The notes under the pieces are model-generated. The model saw only the letters and a program-made list of their open reading frames with translations, ran no database searches and was not told the DNA's origin. From Burkholderiales bacterium (GTDB lineage Bacteria; Pseudomonadota; Gammaproteobacteria; Burkholderiales; Usitatibacteraceae), in contig JACMOJ010000354.1 of the NCBI GenBank assembly GCA_014378085.1, forward strand, positions 1 through 20,981: a stretch of DNA of 20,981 nt. Reading direction: 5' to 3'. Positions 7,362 through 13,044 of the stretch are shown here, piece after piece (the first letter of the stretch is position 1; each line of letters starts with the position of its first letter). The position numbers and the translations under genes are program-made.

Positions 7362-8036
7362 TTATTGCTTGACGGCCTCGGCGTTGGTGAGGCGGTAGAA
7401 CAATTGGGTATCGTTCACCAGCTCAAATCGCCCGGTGACAATGATCGGCTCCCACTGGTTGTATTCAACCGGAATCTTGGCGAGAACTTCAACCAATGAA
7501 TCCGGCCCCTGATAAACGCAGTACGGACAGTGGGATGGCAGCGGTGAAAGCAAAAAGTGCTTCTGCCGAGCCGACGTAGAAAGTGGCATCACGAAGCCGT
7601 AAAGCTTAACTTCTTTTTTGTCGAGCTCCTGAATACGTGGGCCGAACTCCGGCAGCATTTGTGGCGTGCCAGGTTTTGCACCCTTGCCTTTGACTTCGAC
7701 GAGCTTCACTTGGCGCAGCAGCTGCCAGGGAACGGTGCCGGCTGGGAGCGGATCTTTGCCAATAAAGCCAAACAACTGTTCGTCCGGAATCTTGCCCGGC
7801 ACGTTGCCGAGTGGCGCACTAGGCTGGGCTTGCGCCGTCAGGCTCGCCATGCCCATGCCTATTCCCACGCTTAACGCCGCAAGCAGCGACAACAATTGAG
7901 CCGAAAGTCGTTTTGAGTCCGCACCTGCTTTGGGGGAAATTGCTTTACGGGAAACTGCTTTGCAAGAAACTGCTTTGCAAGAAACTGCTTTGCTGGCGAC
8001 CGCATTGTGGAAAAATTCCTGGCTAAACATCTTCAT
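7362..8036 (-). CDS. Secreted DUF3299 protein of the zinc cluster
   Basis: A 224-residue protein with a long N-region (about 43 residues) and a hydrophobic helix ending in the signal-peptidase-like site TAQA-QP near 70. The mature part is DUF3299, with VKLYGFVMPLSTSARQKHFL near 143 and a HCPYC pair of cysteines (C170, C173) that could bind metal or form a disulfide. Its function is unknown; relatives sit next to MacB-type ABC genes and zinc-regulated loci. The N-region holds tandem five-residue repeats of the type KAVSC encoded by a 15-bp minisatellite. The start at 8036 has a good ribosome binding site (CAGGAG). It follows the permease by 65 bases and is last in the cluster. Confidence 0.87.
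   Translation of the reverse strand: MKMFSQEFFHNAVASKAVSCKAVSCKAVSRKAISPKAGADSKRLSAQLLSLLAALSVGIGMGMASLTAQAQPSAPLGNVPGKIPDEQLFGFIGKDPLPAGTVPWQLLRQVKLVEVKGKGAKPGTPQMLPEFGPRIQELDKKEVKLYGFVMPLSTSARQKHFLLSPLPSHCPYCVYQGPDSLVEVLAKIPVEYNQWEPIIVTGRFELVNDTQLFYRLTNAEAVKQ
7921..8010. repeat. 15-bp tandem repeat inside the DUF3299 signal region
   Basis: Consecutive 15-base units begin at 7936, 7951, 7966 and 7981 with consensus GAAACTGCTTTGCAA. Two are identical (7951-7965 and 7966-7980), and more diverged units flank them at 7921 and 7996. Read on the minus strand each unit adds five residues (KAVSC or similar) to the N-region of the signal peptide without a frameshift, so copy-number change would alter length only. 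Confidence 0.85.
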
Positions 8037-8101
8037 TTCAATTCATCTCCTGCGCAACATATCGCGCAAATGTTACTAAATACCGTACAACAAAATTTAA
8101 G

Positions 8102-9430
8102 CTACTTCACCGCGAGCAATTCGGGTGTGGCATCTCGATACGCGCGCCAAGCGGGAATCAATGATGCCACCAGCGAGAGCGACAGCGCGCCACCGATGAT
8201 CCACCACTCTTGTGTGACCCAAACCTGCCCGCCGATGGCGACCCGTTGTGATGCCGCATAAGCATGACCGATCCACTCCGCAGCGCCATGTCCTACCGCC
8301 AAGCCAAGTATAACGCCCAGTATTCCGAGGATTGCGCCCTGGAGCAGCGTCGAAAGTAATATGACCGTCGGCGAGGCACCCAGTACGCGAAGCAGCGCCA
8401 AGTCTGCACGGCGCTCATCCAGCGCGTTCATCAAGCCGATAAAAATACCCAAGCCCGCGCATACCATCATCATGGCCGCAAACCCCTTCAGCGCGGTGAC
8501 CCCGACGCCAACCAGTTGGAACAGGCGCGCACTCTCAAGTGCCGGCGAGGCGGCCTGCATTGCTGAGCTCGCATTAACGGTGCGCGGAAAGCTCACCGCA
8601 GCCAGTGGTGTGGAGTACTGAATCAAATACGCGGTCACTTCACGTTTTTCGTCGTCCTCATGTTCATGATCATGCGCCGTACCGGCCGACGCAGATTTGG
8701 CCTCGTGCGCATTTGCGTGTTTTTTAGCGCTACTTTCAGCATGGTGGTGCTTGTCAGTTTTGCCGCCGACTGGTTTAGCGACTGCGGTCGGCGGTGCCGG
8801 ATGGTCGTGTAGCGCCCACACGCTGGCGAGATCGGTGAGGATCAGGCGATCCATCACGCTGCCGGAACTCGCGAGCACACCAACCACGACATACGGATGG
8901 TCGCCGTGTTCGCTAATGCCACTTTCTGCCAACCCGTGGGTTCCGACAAATTTTGCCCCGACGCCAAGCCCAGTGGCACGTGCCGCATCAGCCCCCAGTA
9001 CGGCTTCCAGTGGTTTTCCCCAGAGCCTGCCACTTGCAACTTTGCCTTGGTAGAGTTCCAAGTAGTCCTTCGAGGTGCCGACGATGCGGAACCCTTTGTG
9101 GCTATCACCGAGAGCCAGCGGCACAGCGCGTTTCACCATGCGAGACGCGATGATCGGTGCGGCATCACTCGCCAGCACATTGCCAGTTGGGATATCCACC
9201 TGAAATACCGAGGACAAGATGAGCTGCATTGGACTGCCTTTGGCACCAATGACCAAATCAATACCGGCGCTGTCGCGCTCCATGCGGTCTTCTGCCTGCG
9301 CCAGCAACAAAACTAACGCGATGATGGTGCCAACGCCGAGGCCCAACAGCAACACATTGAGCGCGGTGGCAAGTTTTTTCTCGCGCAGGTAGGCCGCAGC
9401 AATTGAGAACGCGGTGGAGAACTGCTTCAT
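8102..9430 (-). CDS. ABC transporter permease, FtsX/MacB type, with His-rich loop
   Basis: A 442-residue membrane protein. One N-terminal transmembrane helix (about 22-45) is followed by a large extracytoplasmic domain (about 48-300) and three C-terminal helices (about 305-337, 352-382 and 408-430). This is the FtsX/LolE/MacB topology, including the conserved ERRADLALLRVLGAS coupling segment (339-353). The extracytoplasmic part contains a histidine-rich stretch (208-256) with HHH and HDHEHEDD runs, a likely metal-binding loop. The start overlaps the ATPase stop by 4 bases (ATGA). Together with the ATPase, COG0523 GTPases and Zur it suggests a role in zinc handling, comparable to the ZrgBC pair of Vibrio. 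Direction of transport and substrate are not shown. Confidence 0.9.
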   Translation of the reverse strand: MKQFSTAFSIAAAYLREKKLATALNVLLLGLGVGTIIALVLLLAQAEDRMERDSAGIDLVIGAKGSPMQLILSSVFQVDIPTGNVLASDAAPIIASRMVKRAVPLALGDSHKGFRIVGTSKDYLELYQGKVASGRLWGKPLEAVLGADAARATGLGVGAKFVGTHGLAESGISEHGDHPYVVVGVLASSGSVMDRLILTDLASVWALHDHPAPPTAVAKPVGGKTDKHHHAESSAKKHANAHEAKSASAGTAHDHEHEDDEKREVTAYLIQYSTPLAAVSFPRTVNASSAMQAASPALESARLFQLVGVGVTALKGFAAMMMVCAGLGIFIGLMNALDERRADLALLRVLGASPTVILLSTLLQGAILGILGVILGLAVGHGAAEWIGHAYAASQRVAIGGQVWVTQEWWIIGGALSLSLVASLIPAWRAYRDATPELLAVK

Positions 9431-10092
9431 GCCGCCCCCAACTGAACGATGTGGGCAAACCGCGCTTTGATACGATCGTCATGTGTTGCCACAATTAGCG
9501 TTGCGCCGTGTGATTCGGCTTGGCTAAGCAGTAGGCTTACGGCAGCCTCACAATTTTTGTCGTCTAGTGCCGAGGTCGGCTCATCAGCAAGCAGTAGTGC
9601 GGGTTTATTCACCAGCGCTCGTGCAATCGCCGCGCGTTGTGCTTCGCCTTGTGACAACTGGCGTGGATAACAGTCAAGTTTGTTCCTGATGCCCAACACT
9701 TGCGTCAGATGCTCAATGAGTGGGTTGTCGACTGGGTGACTGGCAAGCCGTTGTGCGAGCTGTAAGTTGGCGCGCACGGTCATCGCCGAGATGAGGTGAA
9801 GGCGCTGCATCACCATGCCAATCTTGGCCCCTCGCAGCCGATCGCGCTCCCGCGCGGACATCGCCCTCATGTTGAGCCCAGCGACCTCAACGCGACCGGA
9901 GAGTACGCCCTGCAGGCCCGCGATGCAGTTAATCAGCGTGGTCTTGCCGCTGCCCGACGGCCCTAGCAGCAGGGTATGGTTGCCACCTGCGACGGTGATG
10001 TCGGGTAGCCGTAAAGTGGGCGGTGCAGGCGGGGCAAACACGCCGCTGCCGTAACGGCAGGTCACACCCTCAACCAATACAAGCGTACCCAT
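9427..10092 (-). CDS. ABC transporter ATP-binding protein (LolD/MacB type)
   Basis: A 221-residue nucleotide-binding subunit with all motifs intact: Walker A GPSGSGKTT (44-52), Q-loop glutamine at 96 (MVMQRLHL), signature LSQGE (146-150), Walker B LLLADEP (166-172), D-loop SALD and switch histidine 204 (VATHDD). It pairs with the permease whose start it overlaps, and would power that complex from the cytoplasm. It lies only 5 bases downstream of the first COG0523 GTPase gene, so the genes are surely one transcription unit. LolD is an alternative by fold, but lolC/E context is absent and the metal-linked neighbours favour the zinc-cluster system. Confidence 0.93.
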   Translation of the reverse strand: MGTLVLVEGVTCRYGSGVFAPPAPPTLRLPDITVAGGNHTLLLGPSGSGKTTLINCIAGLQGVLSGRVEVAGLNMRAMSARERDRLRGAKIGMVMQRLHLISAMTVRANLQLAQRLASHPVDNPLIEHLTQVLGIRNKLDCYPRQLSQGEAQRAAIARALVNKPALLLADEPTSALDDKNCEAAVSLLLSQAESHGATLIVATHDDRIKARFAHIVQLGAA

Positions 10093-10097
10093 TTTGA

Positions 10098-11108
10098 CTA
10101 TTTAATTTCAACCGCCGTTTTTGCCGAGTCCGCGACGCAGTAGCCGAGGCCTTCAACAAAAATTCGTTTGGGCAGATTTCGCCCAATGAACACCATCTTG
10201 GATTCACGCACTTCGTCTGCCGCCCAAGGTTTTCCAGGTGTGCCGCCCATCAGCATGTGCACGCCCTGAAAAATCATTCGATTGGGTTGCCCGTCGATAT
10301 TGAGCACACCTTTGTAACGCAGCATATCGACGCCATAGGTTTGGATCAGTAGCGATAGAAATGCCTCGATCTTCTCCATGTCGAGTGGTCGCGCGTCTTT
10401 CCAGACAAACGATTGCACATCGTCAGAATGGGTATGATGATCCTCGGTCAGAAACGTCGGGTCAATTTCGAGAACGCCGTTTAAGTTAAATCCGCGAATG
10501 TCGAGAATTTCTTTCAAGTCGGCGGTGCCGAAATTGACCTTCTGAAACTGCGCCCGCGGGTTCATCCGACGTAGCCGCGTCATCAATTGTTGGGTTTCTT
10601 CGTCCGCGACCAAATCTGTCTTTGACAACAAAATACGATCGGCAAAACCAACTTGCGCGCGCGCCTCGCTGTTGGCGGTCAAGGTCTCGGCCCCGTGCTT
10701 TGCGTCAACCACCGTCAACACCGCGTCGAGGACGTACTGATCGTGAATGTCCTCATCCATAAAAAATGATTGTGCGACGGGACCGGGTTCAGCCAATCCG
10801 GTAGTCTCGATGATGACGCGGTCAAATTTTAGCGTGCCTTTTTTGCGCTTGGCCGCGAGGTCGGCGAGAATGCGCACTAAATCGCCACGCACGGTGCAGC
10901 AAATGCAGCCGTTGTTCATCTCAACAATTTGTTCGTCTCGATCTTGCACGAGAATTTCGTTGTCGATTCCCTCGGCACCAAATTCATTTTCGATCACGGC
11001 AATTTTTTCTCCATGACGTTCGGTGAGGATGCGATTGAGCAGTGTGGTTTTGCCGGCTCCGAGAAATCCGGTGAGGATGGTTGCGGGGATGAGATTTGGA
11101 TTTGCCAT
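10098..11108 (-). CDS. COG0523 (CobW/YjiA-type) metal GTPase, copy 1
   Basis: A 336-residue G3E-family GTPase: Walker A GFLGAGKTT (14-22), the metal-binding GCICC motif (67-71) after the conserved EQIVEMNNG, ETTGLAEPGP (switch/Walker B region), and LLSKTD for guanine recognition. The linker carries an HHTHSDD run near residue 225, and a CobW C-terminal domain follows. Such GTPases act as cytoplasmic metallochaperones (zinc for the ZNG1/ZagA/YeiR branches). This copy resembles the betaproteobacterial type commonly encoded near dksA and hslVU. It is followed 5 bases later by the ABC ATPase gene and preceded by a second COG0523 gene 101 bases upstream. The metal served is inferred as zinc from context. 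Confidence 0.93.
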   Translation of the reverse strand: MANPNLIPATILTGFLGAGKTTLLNRILTERHGEKIAVIENEFGAEGIDNEILVQDRDEQIVEMNNGCICCTVRGDLVRILADLAAKRKKGTLKFDRVIIETTGLAEPGPVAQSFFMDEDIHDQYVLDAVLTVVDAKHGAETLTANSEARAQVGFADRILLSKTDLVADEETQQLMTRLRRMNPRAQFQKVNFGTADLKEILDIRGFNLNGVLEIDPTFLTEDHHTHSDDVQSFVWKDARPLDMEKIEAFLSLLIQTYGVDMLRYKGVLNIDGQPNRMIFQGVHMLMGGTPGKPWAADEVRESKMVFIGRNLPKRIFVEGLGYCVADSAKTAVEIK

Positions 11109-11209
11109 GGTGGATGCTGTTTTCCGTGCTTGGAGGATGTTGCAGAGGTGGATGATTTAGATAATGGATATAAATGCGGATGAATGGCGGCGAACCAAGT
11201 CCGCCGATG

Positions 11210-12286
11210 CTACGCGGGTTGCAGCGGTCTGGCGTGTTGTGCCAAAAATTGGTCGAGTGAATCGTGGATAAATTGTGTGTCTAAGTCTTTGACGATAAAA
11301 ACGAGACGGGTCGAATGGTCATCATCTGGCCAAGCGGCGAGTGAAAAAGGTGGGTACAAGGTATGCTGAACGGCGTGCAGAGCGCGTGGACGGGGGTCAC
11401 CTTTGACGTTGATGATCCCCTTGATACGCAGCAAATGGTCGCCGCGCATCGCCTGCAGCATTTCAATGACATCGATGAGCTGATGCCAATCGACCGGTTC
11501 GTCATACTGGACAGACAAACTTTCAATCGACGCATCATGGCGCGATGCGGCCGATGTGGCCAGTTTGTTCGACAGCCCGAACCGTGTGCTGCGCGCCGGA
11601 CGATAAGCCTCGGCGTTGAGCCATTTGGCGACATCGGGTGTTTTCCCGTCTGCGCGATACAACCCGTTTTCAAATAAGTGTTCAAACGAAACTTGCCCAT
11701 TCACGGCAGCAATGATGGTTGCACCCGGGTTCAGTCGCGCGATGCGCGCTTTAAGGGCGGTTGCAATTTGGTCGTCGGCAAGATCGGTTTTGGTGAGGAT
11801 GATGCGATCGGCGACGGCGACTTGTTTAACCGATTCCGCATGGGTATCAAGCTGTTGATCCGCATGTGTCGCATCAACCGTTGTCACCACACCCGACAAC
11901 ACGTAGCGCGCCGCGACCACCGGCATTTCTAGCAACGTGTGCATGATGGGTGCTGGGTCGGCCAAACCGGTGGTCTCGATAATTACCCGCGTGAAATTAG
12001 GGATTTCGCCCTTGCTGCGCTTGAAATAGAGCTCGCGCAGCGCGCTCACCATGTCGCCGGCAACCGAGCAACAGACACAACCGTTATTCATCACGCTGAT
12101 GCTGTCGCTGGATTTGCGTACCAATAGATGATCTATCGGCGCGGCACCAAACTCGTTGATCAGCACCGCCGTTTCCGGTACGCCAGGCGAATTTAGGATG
12201 TGGTTGAGCAATGTGGTTTTGCCACTGCCGAGGAAACCTGTCAATAACGTGACCGGCGTGATGCCGGCGCTGACGGATGTGGTCAT
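11210..12286 (-). CDS. COG0523 (CobW/YjiA-type) metal GTPase, copy 2
   Basis: A 358-residue G3E GTPase paralogous to the next gene but clearly diverged: Walker A GFLGSGKTT (17-25), GCVCC (69-73), ETTGLADPAP, and LTKTD for guanine specificity. The C-terminal CobW domain includes HLLRIKGIINVKGDPRP, which resembles the nucleic-acid/zinc-chaperone branch. It lacks the His-run of copy 1. It begins 12 bases after the zur stop, so it is the second gene of that operon, the usual place for a Zur-controlled zinc chaperone. A spacer of 101 bases follows, with a short GC-rich inverted repeat (GGCGG/CCGCC, 11187-11208) but no T-tract. Confidence 0.93.
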   Translation of the reverse strand: MTTSVSAGITPVTLLTGFLGSGKTTLLNHILNSPGVPETAVLINEFGAAPIDHLLVRKSSDSISVMNNGCVCCSVAGDMVSALRELYFKRSKGEIPNFTRVIIETTGLADPAPIMHTLLEMPVVAARYVLSGVVTTVDATHADQQLDTHAESVKQVAVADRIILTKTDLADDQIATALKARIARLNPGATIIAAVNGQVSFEHLFENGLYRADGKTPDVAKWLNAEAYRPARSTRFGLSNKLATSAASRHDASIESLSVQYDEPVDWHQLIDVIEMLQAMRGDHLLRIKGIINVKGDPRPRALHAVQHTLYPPFSLAAWPDDDHSTRLVFIVKDLDTQFIHDSLDQFLAQHARPLQPA

Positions 12287-12298
12287 GTCGTTGTAGGC

Positions 12299-12775
12299 CT
12301 AAGCGCAGTGCAGGCAACGCCCGCGAAACTTCAAATCCACCGCGCTCGGTTTAAACCCAAACGGCAAACGGAAATTCAGTTTATTCGGCACGTCGTCAAG
12401 GCAAAATGTCTGGCCGCACGTATTGCAGGTGAAGTGCGCATGCTGGTGGTGTGGCGCAATGGATGCGGTGGGGTCGTTGATCATGAAGCGCCACACGCGG
12501 TCATCGCCGGCGATGCGATGGGCGATTTCGACTTCTACCAGCCACTCTAGGACGCGATACACCGTGACGCGGTCGATGGGGTGGTGTTTTGCGAGCGCCT
12601 GCGCGACATCAAAGTGCGACGCCGCATGGTCGAGTGACATCAAACAGGCAAGCACCGCCACGCGAGGTTGTGTGAGCCGGTCCGCGGTGCGGCGGATGGC
12701 GGCTTCCGCCTCGGGGATGCGGTCGAGGTATGCGGGAGCTTGCCGGGTGACGGCGATTTTGGCGGAAGATTTCAT
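12299..12775 (-). CDS. zur: Fur-family regulator, probable zinc-responsive Zur
   Basis: A 158-residue Fur-family protein: an N-terminal winged helix with the DNA-recognition region HPIDRVTVYRVLEWL (65-79), then a dimerisation domain with HHQHAH (109-114) and paired structural-zinc cysteines CNTC (117-120) and CLHC (154-157). The two CxxC pairs and the downstream COG0523, ABC and DUF3299 genes favour Zur over Fur or PerR. It would repress zinc-acquisition genes when zinc is ample and probably controls its own operon. No textbook Zur box is evident upstream; an AT-rich TGTTAAAACA at 12904-12913 is the nearest resemblance. The Shine-Dalgarno is weak. Confidence 0.82.
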   Translation of the reverse strand: MKSSAKIAVTRQAPAYLDRIPEAEAAIRRTADRLTQPRVAVLACLMSLDHAASHFDVAQALAKHHPIDRVTVYRVLEWLVEVEIAHRIAGDDRVWRFMINDPTASIAPHHQHAHFTCNTCGQTFCLDDVPNKLNFRLPFGFKPSAVDLKFRGRCLHCA

Positions 12776-12848
12776 GGTGCGCTACTCGTGCTCTGAGCAA
12801 TGGATTAGGACTGTGATTCTCCTCGCTGGCAACGCTTGATGCAACTGA

Positions 12849-12898
12849 GTTGTTCTAAGTTGTTCTGCGTTGTTCTGCGTTGTTACCTGCAACGCAGA
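12849..12898. repeat. Decamer direct repeats and inverted repeat upstream of zur
   Basis: The unit GTTGTTCTNN is repeated with exact 10-base spacing at 12849, 12859 and 12869, with a fourth partial copy GTTGTT at 12879. The last copies merge into a 9-bp perfect inverted repeat, TCTGCGTTG (12874-12882) and CAACGCAGA (12890-12898), around a 7-base centre. It lies 75-125 bases ahead of the zur start. One-helical-turn spacing would suit cooperative protein binding on one face of DNA; the inverted repeat could also be the terminator hairpin of the upstream acylase operon. Confidence 0.75.
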
Positions 12899-12995
12899 CT
12901 GCATGTTAAAACACCATTAAGGACGGGCATCTTGAGCGACAAATGGCTGGAAATGACCGCCGAATGGGGAGTTTCTCGCTTTCGCGACGTTCGGG

Positions 12996-13040
12996 TCGGC
13001 GGGGTTGGTGGGGTTGGCGGGGTCGGCGGGGTTGGCGGGG
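12996..13040. repeat. 9-bp G-rich minisatellite with G-quadruplex potential
   Basis: Five GGGG runs on the plus strand start at 13001, 13010, 13019, 13028 and 13037, exactly 9 bases apart, separated by TTGGT, TTGGC, TCGGC and TTGGC. The array ends 4 bases from the stop codon of the minus-strand acylase gene. Four or more G4 runs with 5-base loops fit a strong intramolecular quadruplex on the strand that is template for both flanking genes. Apart from the repeats, 12776-13044 holds no credible gene. Confidence 0.85.
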
Positions 13041-13044
13041 TTTG

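Noticed and set aside
8037..8101. Zur-box-like AACAT/ATGTT inverted half-sites ahead of the DUF3299 gene
   Set aside because: The half-sites are short with a spacer unlike the usual Zur box, and such matches are expected by chance in this AT-rich gap.
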